DNA of 63,939 nt from Candidatus Mediterraneibacter intestinavium (GCA_019119205.1 DWXK01000009.1:1-63939); one strand, 5' to 3'. Numbered from the stretch's first letter, positions 1 to 8,084 are shown. Program-made: numbers and translations. Notes: a model not told the origin generated them from the sequence alone.

Positions 1-1
1 C

Positions 2-115
2 GATTTGGATTTGAATCAATTAGGGTCAGTGGAAACAGTAGGTATTACAGCAGGGGCATCCACGCCCAACAATATAATTGAGGAGGTTCAAAATAATGTC
101 AGAATTATCTTTTGA
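2..115 (+). CDS. ispH: 4-hydroxy-3-methylbut-2-enyl diphosphate reductase IspH, C-terminal end only (partial)
   Basis: The reading frame is open from the window edge to a TGA at 113-115. Its last 37 codons contain VGITAGASTPNNIIEE, the typical C-terminal signature of IspH/LytB, which makes IPP and DMAPP in the MEP isoprenoid pathway with a 4Fe-4S cluster. The N-terminal part lies outside the window. The stop is 20 nt inside the downstream S1-protein gene, in a different frame, so the two are translationally coupled. In many Clostridia IspH is fused to S1 domains; here they are separate overlapping frames. The call rests on the C-terminal motif plus this known neighbourhood. Confidence 0.8.
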   Translation, partial: DLDLNQLGSVETVGITAGASTPNNIIEEVQNNVRIIF

Positions 116-1178
116 ACAGATGTTAGACGAGTCATTTAAAACAATTCATAACGGTGAGGTGGTTGAAGGCACTGTGATCGATGTGAAACCGGATGAGATC
201 ATCCTGAACATCGGTTATAAGGCTGACGGTATCATCACAAAGAATGAATATTCAAATGATCAGTCGCTTGATCTGACAACAGTTGTGTCTGTAGGGGATA
301 CGATGACTGTCAAGGTATTGAAGGTGAATGACGGCGAGGGACAGGTCCTTCTTACATACAAGAGACTTGCAGCCGAAAAAGGAAATGAACGCCTGCGCGA
401 AGCGTTTGAGAATAAGGAAGTCCTGAAAGCGACAGTTACCCAGATCCTCGGAGGCGGCATCTGTGCGACAGTTGACGAGGTTCGCGTATTTATCCCGGCG
501 AGTCTTGTTTCTGATTCTTATGAAAAAGATCTCAGCAAATACGAAGGGAAAGAGATCGAGTTTGTGATCAGCGAGTTTAATCCGAGAAGGAACCGTGTGA
601 TCGGTGACAGACGCCAGCTCCTTGTCGCAGAGCGCGCTGAGAAACAGAAAGAGCTTTTCGCAAAACTGAAAGTTGGCGATACAGTAGAAGGAACTGTTAA
701 GAACGTGACAGATTTCGGAGCCTTTGTTGACCTTGGCGGTGTAGACGGACTGCTCCACATCTCCGAGATGTCCTGGGGACGGGTTGACAATCCGAAGAAA
801 CTCTTCCATGTAGGAGACCAGCTCAAAGTTCTCGTAAAAGATATCCACGATACAAAGATCGCGCTCAGCCTCAAATTCCCGGAGACAAATCCGTGGGCAA
901 ACGCGGCAGAGGATTTTGCTGTGGGAACTGTTATCACAGGAACAGTCGCACGTATGACAGATTTCGGAGCCTTTGTTGAACTTGCTCCAGGGGTTGACGC
1001 GCTGCTCCATGTTTCTCAGATCTCAAAAGCACATGTTGACAAACCGTCCGATGTCCTGTCGATCGGTCAGGAGATCACAGCGAAGATCGTTGATCTTAAT
1101 GAGGCGGAGAAGAAGATCAGCCTCAGCATGAAGGCTCTCGAGTCAGAGAATCCTACAGAGGAAGATGAAAACGAATAA
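96..1178 (+). CDS. rpsA: Ribosomal protein S1-like RNA-binding protein, four S1 domains
   Basis: The 360-residue protein consists of S1 OB-fold domains: roughly residues 17-85, 100-170, 190-260 and 275-345. The last two are the most canonical, with VTDFGAFVDLGGVDGLLHISE and a close second copy. S1 proteins bind mRNA at the 30S subunit and help initiation; the Clostridia version is shorter than the six-domain E. coli S1. The start is ATG 96, because AGGAGG at 81-86 lies 9 nt upstream; an in-frame TTG at 78 would run through that site. The gene overlaps the end of ispH by 20 nt and is closed by a terminator at 1190-1216. Confidence 0.93.
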   Translation: MSELSFEQMLDESFKTIHNGEVVEGTVIDVKPDEIILNIGYKADGIITKNEYSNDQSLDLTTVVSVGDTMTVKVLKVNDGEGQVLLTYKRLAAEKGNERLREAFENKEVLKATVTQILGGGICATVDEVRVFIPASLVSDSYEKDLSKYEGKEIEFVISEFNPRRNRVIGDRRQLLVAERAEKQKELFAKLKVGDTVEGTVKNVTDFGAFVDLGGVDGLLHISEMSWGRVDNPKKLFHVGDQLKVLVKDIHDTKIALSLKFPETNPWANAAEDFAVGTVITGTVARMTDFGAFVELAPGVDALLHVSQISKAHVDKPSDVLSIGQEITAKIVDLNEAEKKISLSMKALESENPTEEDENE

Positions 1179-1189
1179 GGAATAAGAAA

Positions 1190-1216
1190 ACAGCCGGAGT
1201 GCCGGCTGTTTTTTTA
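1190..1216 (+). terminator. Rho-independent terminator after rpsA
   Basis: The stem CAGCCGG (1191-1197) pairs with CCGGCTG (1202-1208) around a 4-nt loop and is followed by a run of T residues. It separates the ispH-rpsA unit from the rnf operon. The following 1217-1405 stretch is AT-rich and presumably holds the rnf promoter, but I could not pick a convincing -35/-10 pair. Confidence 0.85.
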
Positions 1217-1405
1217 TACTAGTTTTGCGAAAAAATGTATGATTTTTTGTTAAAAATTCGACAGCATGTTTATGAAAATATACAATGATTGTCGATAAAG
1301 TCCTGGATTTTAAAAGTATTTTTTAGTAGAATATTATTATTGTGAAAAATAAGCGGAGTTTCTGTTTTGCTGCGGAAGCCTCTGCAAAAAGAAAGGAAGA
1401 GTAAA

Positions 1406-2725
1406 ATGGGACTTTTGACATTTAAAGGCGGTATCCACCCGGACGATGGAAAACGTTTCTCGAAAGACCAGGCAGTTAAACCTCTTTTGCCGAAAGGAGA
1501 CATGGTTTATCCGCTCTCTCAGCATATAGGGGCGCCAGCCAATCCTGTCGTGAAGAAGGGGGATCATGTCCTGAAAGGACAGATGATCGCTGACGCGGGT
1601 GGATTTGTTTCTGCTCCGGTCTATTCCTCTGTTTCCGGAACTGTAAAAGGTCTGGAACAGCGCTTCAACCCGACCGGTACAAAAGTAGAATGTATCGTGA
1701 TCGAAAATGACGGCGAATACAAGGAAGTTGAGTATGGACCGGTGAAACCGCTGGATGAACTGAACAGAGAAGAGATCCTTGAGATGATCGCCCGTGCCGG
1801 TATCGTAGGAATGGGCGGTGCAGGATTTCCGACCAGAGTAAAACTTTCTCCGAAGGAGCCGGACAAGATCGATTACATCATCGCAAACTGTGCGGAATGT
1901 GAGCCGTATATCACTGCAGACTACAGAAGGATGCTTGAGAATACGGAAGACCTGGTCAGCGGAATGCGTGTCGTACTTTCTCTGTTTCCGAATGCGAAAG
2001 GTATCTTCGCAGTTGAGGACAACAAAAAAGACTGTATCGATAAACTGTCACAGGCAGTGGCAAATGAGCCCAGGATGGACGTGAAAGCACTGATGACAAA
2101 ATATCCGCAGGGAGCTGAGAGACAGCTGATCTATGCGGTGACAAAACGTGCGATCAATTCAAGTATGCTTCCGGCAGATGCAGGATGTATCGTAGACAAT
2201 GTGGAGACGCTGATCGGCATCCACAGCGCAGTCATCAACGGAAAACCTCTGACAGAACGTGTTGTCACGGTGAGCGGTGATGCGGTGGAAACACCCGGGA
2301 ACTTCCGTGTGCTCCTGGGAACGAACCACAGAGAGCTGATCGAGGCTGCAGGCGGATTTAAGGCAGAGCCTGAGAAGCTGATCTCGGGCGGTCCGATGAT
2401 GGGATTTGCCATGGTGACACTGGATGCACCAGTGACAAAGACTTCGTCTTCCATCCTTGCATTTAAGGAGGATGTGGTGGCAAAGAATCCGGAGACGGCA
2501 TGCATCAACTGCGGAAGATGCGTGGAGGTCTGCCCCAGCAGGATCATCCCGTCCAGGCTTGCGGATTATGCGAGACGCCAGGATGAAGAGTCCTTTGTAG
2601 CCATGAATGGTCTGGAGTGTGTAGAGTGCGGTTCCTGCAGCTATGTCTGTCCTGCAAAGCGTCAGCTGAAACAGGCGATCGGCGGAATGAGAAAGATCGC
2701 ACTCGCAAATAAGAGGAAAAAATAA
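1406..2725 (+). CDS. rnfC: Rnf complex subunit RnfC
   Basis: RnfC is the membrane-associated NADH-binding and FMN subunit of the Rnf complex, which couples electron flow between reduced ferredoxin and NAD+ to Na+ or H+ export. The 439-residue protein has the GGAGFPTRVK nucleotide-binding segment near residue 140 and two ferredoxin motifs near the C terminus, CINCGRCVEVCP and CVECGSCSYVCP. ATG 1406 is chosen because AAAGGAAG lies just upstream; the frame is open back to a TTG at 1367 but without a site there. It is the first gene of the rnfCDGEAB operon, the order usual in Clostridia. Confidence 0.96.
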   Translation: MGLLTFKGGIHPDDGKRFSKDQAVKPLLPKGDMVYPLSQHIGAPANPVVKKGDHVLKGQMIADAGGFVSAPVYSSVSGTVKGLEQRFNPTGTKVECIVIENDGEYKEVEYGPVKPLDELNREEILEMIARAGIVGMGGAGFPTRVKLSPKEPDKIDYIIANCAECEPYITADYRRMLENTEDLVSGMRVVLSLFPNAKGIFAVEDNKKDCIDKLSQAVANEPRMDVKALMTKYPQGAERQLIYAVTKRAINSSMLPADAGCIVDNVETLIGIHSAVINGKPLTERVVTVSGDAVETPGNFRVLLGTNHRELIEAAGGFKAEPEKLISGGPMMGFAMVTLDAPVTKTSSSILAFKEDVVAKNPETACINCGRCVEVCPSRIIPSRLADYARRQDEESFVAMNGLECVECGSCSYVCPAKRQLKQAIGGMRKIALANKRKK

Positions 2726-2741
2726 GAGAGGTGACTGAAAA

Positions 2742-3674
2742 GTGAACGAGAATTACAAAGTATCAGCTTCGCCGCATATCCGCGACAGGATAAAGAGCAG
2801 CAATATCATGCTTATGGTGGTCATCGCCCTTCTTCCGGCAACGGTCTTCGGAATCTGGAATTTCCGCCATGAGAATGCCTGGATCCTTGTTGTCGTAACG
2901 ACAGCTTCTGCGGTGCTGGCTGAATACATATATGAAAAACTGATGCATAAACCGATCACGATCAATGATTTCAGTGCGGTCGTCACAGGACTTCTGCTGG
3001 CGCTGAACCTTCCGCCCACGCTTCCGTGGTGGATGGGCGTTCTGGGATCTGTGTTTGCGATCGTTGTAGTAAAGCAGCTCTTCGGCGGACTGGGACAGAA
3101 CTTCATGAACCCGGCGCTGGCAGCAAGATGCTTCCTGCTGATCTCTTTTACGGGCGATATGACCTACTTCGTGTATGACGGAGTGACAGGCGCAACGCCT
3201 CTTGCACAGTTAAAAGCAGGTGAGGCAGTGAACACAATGGACATGCTGCTCGGAAACATCCGCGGAACGATCGGAGAGACTTCTGTCATCGCGATCATGA
3301 TCGGAGCAATGTTCCTGCTCCTGATGGGTGTGATCGACCTGACGATCCCCGCATCCTATCTGATCTCATTTGTTGTGTTTATCGTGATCTTCGGCGGACA
3401 CGGTCTGGATGCCCAGTATATCACAGCACATCTCTGCGGCGGCGGACTGATGCTCGGAGCATGGTTCATGGCAACTGACTACGTGACCTCGCCGATCACC
3501 ACAAAGGGAAGGATACTGTATGGAATATGCCTGGGGCTTCTGACCGGTCTGTTCCGTCTGTTTGGCGGTTCGGCGGAAGGCGTGTCCTATGCGATCATCA
3601 TCAGTAACCTTCTTGTTCCGCTGATCGAGAAGATCACGGTTCCTAAACCCTTCGGTAAAGGAGGAGAGAAGTGA
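2742..3674 (+). CDS. rnfD: Rnf complex subunit RnfD
   Basis: This 310-residue integral membrane subunit has about nine hydrophobic segments. RnfD carries a covalently bound FMN and belongs to the ion-translocating core. The segment GVTGATPLAQLK near residue 150 matches the flavinylated S-G-A-T/T-G-A-T region of RnfD/NqrB, the expected ApbE target. The start is GTG 2742, 8 nt after AGAGAGG. The stop overlaps the rnfG start in a TGATG junction, so the two are translationally coupled. Confidence 0.95.
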   Translation: MNENYKVSASPHIRDRIKSSNIMLMVVIALLPATVFGIWNFRHENAWILVVVTTASAVLAEYIYEKLMHKPITINDFSAVVTGLLLALNLPPTLPWWMGVLGSVFAIVVVKQLFGGLGQNFMNPALAARCFLLISFTGDMTYFVYDGVTGATPLAQLKAGEAVNTMDMLLGNIRGTIGETSVIAIMIGAMFLLLMGVIDLTIPASYLISFVVFIVIFGGHGLDAQYITAHLCGGGLMLGAWFMATDYVTSPITTKGRILYGICLGLLTGLFRLFGGSAEGVSYAIIISNLLVPLIEKITVPKPFGKGGEK

Positions 3675-4285
3675 TGAACAAGATAGTAAAAAATACATTG
3701 ATCCTGACTGCGATCACCGTGGTATCCGGACTGCTCCTTGGCGTAGTGTACGGGGTTACTAAAGAGCCGATCGCGGCAGCACAGGAAAATACTAAACAGG
3801 AAGCTTTCCGGGCTGTTATGGCGGATGCTTCTGAATTCGTTACCTATGAGGATTTTGACGCAGAGGCGGCTTCAGTTCTTCTGAGTGACAATGGCTACAC
3901 GTCCGATTCGATCTCTGAGGTCGCAGTAGCTCAGGACGCCGGCGGGGAGACCGTAGGATATGTGATCAACGTGACTTCAAGCGAAGCCTATGACGGAGAA
4001 CTGCAGCTTTCTGTCGGGATCGCTTCAGACGGAACGGTAAAGGGAGTTGAGATGCTCTCTATCAGCGAGACCGCCGGCCTTGGAATGAAGGCGGATGAAG
4101 CAGAGTTCAAGGACCAGTTCAAAGACAAAAATGTGGCACAGTTTTCCTATACGAAGACAGGTGAGGAAGGCGATGACAAGATCGACGCCATAAGCGGTGC
4201 GACGATCACAACGAATGCCGTTACAAACGCTGTCAATTCCGCACTGGTCTATTTTCAGAATGAGTTAGGAGGCGGTGCAGAATGA
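3674..4285 (+). CDS. rnfG: Rnf complex subunit RnfG (FMN-binding)
   Basis: The 203-residue protein has one N-terminal membrane anchor (about residues 7-27) and an extracytoplasmic FMN-binding domain. The C-terminal motif ISGATITTNAV contains the SGAT threonine to which ApbE attaches FMN by a phosphoester bond. ATG 3674 overlaps the rnfD stop by one base; a GTG three bases upstream is a possible alternative. GGAGAG at 3662-3667 serves as the ribosome binding site. The end overlaps rnfE by 4 nt (ATGA). Confidence 0.95.
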   Translation: MNKIVKNTLILTAITVVSGLLLGVVYGVTKEPIAAAQENTKQEAFRAVMADASEFVTYEDFDAEAASVLLSDNGYTSDSISEVAVAQDAGGETVGYVINVTSSEAYDGELQLSVGIASDGTVKGVEMLSISETAGLGMKADEAEFKDQFKDKNVAQFSYTKTGEEGDDKIDAISGATITTNAVTNAVNSALVYFQNELGGGAE

Positions 4286-5010
4286 ATAAATGTGTAGAAC
4301 GTATCTATAACGGTCTTATAAAAGAAAATCCGACCTTTGTCCTCATGCTTGGTATGTGTCCCACACTTGCGGTCACGACTTCTGCGGTCAACGGTATCGG
4401 AATGGGATTGTCCACAACGGCGGTTCTGATCATGTCAAATATGCTGATCTCCATGCTGAGAAAGATCATCCCGGATTCTGTCAGGATGCCGGCGTTTATC
4501 GTTGTGGTAGCATCTTTCGTTACGATCGTGGATTTCCTTCTGGAAGGTTTTGTGCCGAGCCTGTATGAATCACTCGGACTTTACATTCCGCTGATCGTTG
4601 TAAACTGTATCATCCTCGGAAGAGCCGAGAGTTACGCTTCAAAGAATCCGGTACTTCCGTCTATCTTTGATGGTATTGGTATGGGACTTGGATTTACTCT
4701 GGGCCTTACCTGCATCGGTATCGTGAGAGAACTGCTCGGAGCAGGGCAGATCTTCGGATTCCAGGTTATGCCGGAGTCCTATCAGCCGATCACGATCTTT
4801 ATCCTTGCGCCGGGAGCATTCTTCGTATTGTCCTGCCTTGTCGCACTTCAGAACAAGCTCAAGAAGGCTGCTGCCAAGAAAGGAAAAGCAGTACCGCAGT
4901 CTGCTGGATGTGGTGAAGGATGCGCATCATGCGGAAACCGCAGTGCATGCGGAGGCCATCTGATCAAGACAGAGGCGGAAGAAAAAGGAAAGGAACAGGG
5001 GGTACAGTAA
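4282..5010 (+). CDS. rnfE: Rnf complex subunit RnfE
   Basis: RnfE is a six-helix membrane subunit of the Rnf core, homologous to RnfA; the pair forms an inverted-topology dimer that binds a 2Fe-2S cluster. This 242-residue copy shows the family segments VVNCIILGRAE and DGIGMGLGF. It also carries a C-terminal tail of about 40 residues after the last helix with a cysteine cluster, GCGEGCASCGNRSACGG, longer than the minimal RnfE. The start is ATG 4282 inside the rnfG stop, and rnfA follows immediately at 5011. Confidence 0.95.
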   Translation: MNKCVERIYNGLIKENPTFVLMLGMCPTLAVTTSAVNGIGMGLSTTAVLIMSNMLISMLRKIIPDSVRMPAFIVVVASFVTIVDFLLEGFVPSLYESLGLYIPLIVVNCIILGRAESYASKNPVLPSIFDGIGMGLGFTLGLTCIGIVRELLGAGQIFGFQVMPESYQPITIFILAPGAFFVLSCLVALQNKLKKAAAKKGKAVPQSAGCGEGCASCGNRSACGGHLIKTEAEEKGKEQGVQ

Positions 5011-5601
5011 ATGCAGGAATTATTATTGATCGCAGTTGGATCTGCTTTTGTAAATAACGTCGTGCTCAGTCAGTTCCTCGGGATCTGTCCGTTCCTGGGC
5101 GTTTCTAAGAACGTCAAGACTGCTGCCGGAATGGGGAGCGCTGTTGTGTTTGTCATCACGATCGCATCCTTTGTTACCGGCTTGATCTATAAATTTATAC
5201 TCGGCAACCCGAACATCATGAACGGAGAACTGGAGTATCTGAATACGATCGTGTTCATCCTTGTTATCGCGGCTCTGGTGCAGTTCGTGGAAATGTTCCT
5301 GAAGAAATCCATGCCGTCCCTCTACAATGCGCTCGGTGTTTACCTTCCGCTGATCACCACAAACTGTGCGGTGCTCGGTGTCGCGCTGACTAACGTAGAG
5401 AGCGGATATGGGATCCTCACAGGTGTTGTGAACGGATTTGCCACAGCGTTCGGTTTCCTTGTATCCATCGTCCTGATGGCAGGTATCCGTGAGAAGATCG
5501 AACATAACGACATTACAGAATCATTCCAGGGAACGCCGATCGTACTTGTGACAGCAGGTCTGATGGCGATCGCATTCTTTGGATTTTCAGGTTTGATATA
5601 G
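5011..5601 (+). CDS. rnfA: Rnf complex subunit RnfA
   Basis: This 196-residue protein has six hydrophobic helices and the RnfA/NqrE signatures NNVVLSQFLGICPFLGVS near the N terminus and TTNCAVLGVAL near residue 115; the conserved cysteines in these loops ligate the membrane 2Fe-2S centre with RnfE. The gene starts one base after the rnfE stop, with AGGGGG at 4997-5002 as a plausible binding site. It is the fifth gene of the operon. Confidence 0.95.
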   Translation: MQELLLIAVGSAFVNNVVLSQFLGICPFLGVSKNVKTAAGMGSAVVFVITIASFVTGLIYKFILGNPNIMNGELEYLNTIVFILVIAALVQFVEMFLKKSMPSLYNALGVYLPLITTNCAVLGVALTNVESGYGILTGVVNGFATAFGFLVSIVLMAGIREKIEHNDITESFQGTPIVLVTAGLMAIAFFGFSGLI

Positions 5602-5614
5602 GAGGACAGAAGTT

Positions 5615-6415
5615 ATGAGCATAACTGCAATTATAATAGCCGCTGTCGTTGTCGGCGGTACAGGTTTATTCATCGGTGTCTTCCTTGGGATCTCAGGTAA
5701 AAAATTTGCCGTTGAAGTGGATGAGAGAGAAGAAGCTATCCTTGACGTGCTTCCGGGAAATAACTGTGGCGGGTGCGGATACGCTGGGTGTTCCGGTCTT
5801 GCGGCAGCGATCGCTGCCGGAGAGGCAGAAGTGGGCGGATGCCCTGTGGGCGGTGCGCCTGTTGCAGAGAAGATCGGTAAGATCATGGGAGTAGATGCCG
5901 GTGCGCAGGAGAGAAAAGTCGCATTTGTAAAATGTGGAGGAACCTGCGAGAAAGCGAAAAATGAATACGAATATCATGGGATCCAGGACTGTACTTTCGC
6001 GAGCCAGATGCAGGACGGCGGAGCAAAAGGCTGTGCTTACGGATGTCTCGGCTACGGTTCCTGTGTGAAGGCATGTCCGTTTGACGCTATCCACGTTGTG
6101 GACGGCATCGCAGTGGTAGATAAAGAGGCCTGCAAAGCCTGCGGAAAATGCGTTGCAGCATGTCCGAAACATCTGATCGAACTGATCCCGTATAAACAGC
6201 AGACATTTGTACAGTGTAACTCCAATGAAAAAGGAAAAGCACTCATGTCAGTCTGTGAAGTAGGCTGTATCGGCTGCCGCCTCTGCGAGAAAAACTGCGA
6301 TGCAGGCGCCATCACTGTAAACAACTTCCTGGCACATATCGATGCAGACAAGTGTACAAACTGCGGTCTGTGCGCAGAGAAGTGCCCGAGGAAGATCATT
6401 ACGATGCAGAGGTAA
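5615..6415 (+). CDS. rnfB: Rnf complex subunit RnfB (multi-cluster ferredoxin)
   Basis: RnfB accepts electrons from ferredoxin and passes them into the membrane arm. The 266-residue protein begins with one membrane helix (about residues 4-26), followed by a four-cysteine domain (GNNCGGCGYAGCSG) and several 4Fe-4S motifs, including CLGYGSCVKACP, CKACGKCVAACP, CIGCRLCEKNC and CTNCGLCAEKCP. The last two resemble the additional ferredoxin module common in clostridial RnfB. AGGAGG at 5602-5607 precedes ATG 5615. It is the last rnf gene; downstream lies the 6420-6946 palindrome, then convergent apbE. Confidence 0.96.
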   Translation: MSITAIIIAAVVVGGTGLFIGVFLGISGKKFAVEVDEREEAILDVLPGNNCGGCGYAGCSGLAAAIAAGEAEVGGCPVGGAPVAEKIGKIMGVDAGAQERKVAFVKCGGTCEKAKNEYEYHGIQDCTFASQMQDGGAKGCAYGCLGYGSCVKACPFDAIHVVDGIAVVDKEACKACGKCVAACPKHLIELIPYKQQTFVQCNSNEKGKALMSVCEVGCIGCRLCEKNCDAGAITVNNFLAHIDADKCTNCGLCAEKCPRKIITMQR

Positions 6416-6419
6416 AACT

Positions 6420-6557
6420 TCCGCCGGAGGTACATATTGTCTGCGGACACGCTTTCGCTCGGAAAACAATGCAGCGGACACGTAAGAGCGCAAAGGACGC
6501 GCTCTAAGTGCCGGCATTGTTTTAACGGTCCTTGGACAACACGTACCTCCGGCTGGG
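6420..6557. repeat. Palindromic hairpin element, copy 1 (138 bp)
   Basis: One arm of a giant inverted repeat; copy 2 is the reverse complement at 6809-6946 with 119 of 138 positions identical and no gaps. The copy also folds on itself: GCCGGAGGTAC (6423-6433) with 6543-6553, TTGTC (6437-6441) with 6535-6539, GGAC (6445-6448) with 6528-6531, AAAACAATGC (6463-6472) with 6514-6523, and AGAGCGC (6485-6491) with 6499-6505 around an AAAGGAC loop. Five T residues follow the outer stem at 6558-6562, so it could terminate rnf transcription. No open frame of note. Confidence 0.9.
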
Positions 6558-6586
6558 TTTTTACCTGCCAGCAAGATTAAGTGAGA

Positions 6587-6630
6587 AGGAGGGGGAGGGT
6601 GCGCGCCTTTGGCGCTGCCTTCCCCCTCCT
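6587..6630. repeat. Central hairpin H1
   Basis: A near-perfect stem of about 20 bp: AGGAGGGGGAGGG (from 6587) pairs with the end at 6611-6630 around a TTT loop. It is purine-rich on the 5' side. Its GC-rich core resembles the reverse complement of hairpin H3 at 6739-6771, so the pair extends the symmetry of the flanking inverted repeats. Confidence 0.8.
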
Positions 6631-6642
6631 AGCTTCTGAACT

Positions 6643-6703
6643 GAAAAGGGGAGCGTCCTTGGCTGAACAGCCATACTGTTCAGCCGAGAACGCTCCCCTT
6701 TTC
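6643..6703. repeat. Central hairpin H2, about 28-bp stem
   Basis: GAAAAGGGGAGCG (6643-6655) pairs perfectly with 6691-6703, and GGCTGAACAG (6661-6670) pairs with CTGTTCAGCC (6676-6685); the five bases between are partly matched and the loop is CCATA. It lies close to the dyad centre of the 6420-6946 palindrome. It has no T-run and no coding capacity. Confidence 0.85.
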
Positions 6704-6738
6704 AAGCACAAATTTCACCTTCACTTTTGATGCTCCCA

Positions 6739-6771
6739 GGGAGGCAGCGCCGCCCGCGGCGCGTTCCTCCC
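6739..6771. repeat. Central hairpin H3
   Basis: GGGAGGCAGCGCC (6739-6751) pairs with 6758-6771 with one internal mismatch region. Read on the other strand it resembles H1, consistent with an overall two-fold symmetric block between rnfB and apbE. Confidence 0.75.
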
Positions 6772-6808
6772 GCCCCCTGTCCAGCAGGCTCCTGCCGGCC
6801 GGAAGAAG

Positions 6809-6946
6809 CCCAGCCGGAGGCATCCGTTGTCTAAGGGCCGTTAAACCAATGCCGGCACTTGGCGTGCGTCCTTTGCGCGCCTACGTGTCCGCTGCATTGG
6901 TTTCCGAGCGCGAGCGTGCCCGCAGACAATGGATACCTCCGGCGGA
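6809..6946. repeat. Palindromic hairpin element, copy 2 (inverted)
   Basis: The reverse complement of copy 1 with 19 substitutions. In this copy the self-pairing is kept: the outer stem changes C-G to T-A and T-A to C-G, the AAAACAATGC stem becomes AAACCAATGC with a matching G on the other side, the AGAGCGC stem changes two pairs in a compensated way, and GGAC/GTCC becomes GGGC/GCCC. A short TTTT lies just outside on the rnfB-distal side (6948-6951). It is adjacent to the 3' end of apbE. Confidence 0.9.
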
Positions 6947-6970
6947 CTTTTATCCCCAAACGGCAGGAAC

Positions 6971-8014
6971 TCACTGCGACAGGGGCAGATCTTCAGTGGT
7001 GGTATGAAGTTCGTAGTCTGAGGTGACGAATACAGCCTCCACCCCGTCCAGGCTCCGGATCAGTTCCATCCCCTTTTCCAGTCCCAGCGCGTAGCAGGTG
7101 GTGCTGAGGGCGTCTCCATCCACAGATCTGTCGGAGATGATGGAAACCTGATACAGGTCGTTCTGAATGGGGTATCCTGTGTCGGGATTGAGGATGTGGT
7201 GGTAGATCGTTCCGTCTTTTTCGAAATATCGTTCGTAGTTTCCGGAGGTCACAACAGACTGATCGTCCACTTCAAGGACCGCGATCGGCGTCCCGTCAGG
7301 TTCAAAGGGCTTCTGAAGCCCGATCCGGAAAGAAGATCCGTCAGTCTTTGAGCCGACGGCGAGCATATTTCCGCCAAGATTGATCAGGGCGTGTTCTACA
7401 CCTTCGCTCTGAAGATAATCTTTCAGGCGGTCTGCGATATAGCCTTTTGCGATGCCTCCGAGATCAATCTTTGTCATGGGATCGGTCAGAGTGACTGTGT
7501 TTCCTTCTACTTTAACGTTATGGTAATCGATATGTGCGGCTGCTTCCGCGAGAACTTCGGAATCCGGAAACTTTTTTTCTTCATTATCGGTAAAATCCCA
7601 CAGTTCGCTGGCGGAAGCGATCGTGATATCAAAATATCCGTCTGAGATATCACCGTATTCCAGTCCCAGCCGGATCAGTTCGGCTGTCTCATCCGACACG
7701 GTGACAGGCTGACCGCCGGAATTGTTGATCTTCGACACTTCGCTGTCCTCAAGAGTGCGGCTGAACAGATGCTCATAGCGGTCACAGAGTTCTTCGCAGT
7801 GATCCAGGATGTCTCTTGACGTGCCCCAGGCCTCTATTGTTACGACAGTGTCAAAATACATCCCTGTCATAGTGAGGGACTCATCTTTCTGAGGGGACGT
7901 GCATCCGCCGAGGGAGGAAGCCAGGAGAACACCCATACAAAGAACGGAAAGAGTACGGAAAAATATTTTTTTGAGGGGTCTTTTTTTGCCTGACCACAGC
8001 GTGAATGTTTTCAT
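6971..8014 (-). CDS. apbE: FAD:protein FMN transferase ApbE (lipoprotein)
   Basis: ApbE transfers the FMN part of FAD to a threonine in target proteins such as RnfG and RnfD outside the membrane. The 347-residue protein has a lipoprotein signal ending in the lipobox LGGC near residue 38. Family motifs are visible: TGMYFDTVVTIEAWG, DLGGIAKGYIAD, HALINLGGNM and the HHILNPDTGYP segment. The start at 8014 has AAAGGAT upstream. It is transcribed toward the rnf operon across the palindrome and has its own promoter (8056-8084). The link to rnf is inferred from proximity and known biochemistry. Confidence 0.95.
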   Translation of the reverse strand: MKTFTLWSGKKRPLKKIFFRTLSVLCMGVLLASSLGGCTSPQKDESLTMTGMYFDTVVTIEAWGTSRDILDHCEELCDRYEHLFSRTLEDSEVSKINNSGGQPVTVSDETAELIRLGLEYGDISDGYFDITIASASELWDFTDNEEKKFPDSEVLAEAAAHIDYHNVKVEGNTVTLTDPMTKIDLGGIAKGYIADRLKDYLQSEGVEHALINLGGNMLAVGSKTDGSSFRIGLQKPFEPDGTPIAVLEVDDQSVVTSGNYERYFEKDGTIYHHILNPDTGYPIQNDLYQVSIISDRSVDGDALSTTCYALGLEKGMELIRSLDGVEAVFVTSDYELHTTTEDLPLSQ

Positions 8015-8055
8015 TATAAAATCCTTTTTATTGTCTTTTTTTCTGCCACGGTGCT

Positions 8056-8084
8056 ATTATAGCGGTTCAAACAAAAATGTACAA
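8056..8084 (-). promoter_or_regulatory. Sigma-A-type promoter for apbE
   Basis: Read on the - strand: TTGTAC (8084-8079), a 17-bp spacer, then a consensus TATAAT (8061-8056), about 40 nt upstream of the apbE start. Confidence 0.65.

Noticed and set aside
252-1010. Long - strand frame opposite the S1 gene
   Set aside because: It is a mirror frame produced by the codon bias of rpsA; no start site and no recognisable domain. Similar mirror frames opposite the 785-residue protein, recG and lysC were dropped for the same reason.
1217-1405. A defined promoter for the rnf operon
   Set aside because: Several -10-like words (for example TAGAAT at 1327) lack a -35 at 16-18 bp, so I did not call one.
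6420-6946. Palindrome as an insertion sequence or MITE with target duplication
   Set aside because: No transposase frame and no flanking direct repeat is visible; the immediate flanks (TAAAAC / CTTTTA) continue the inverted symmetry instead. A repeat family remains possible.
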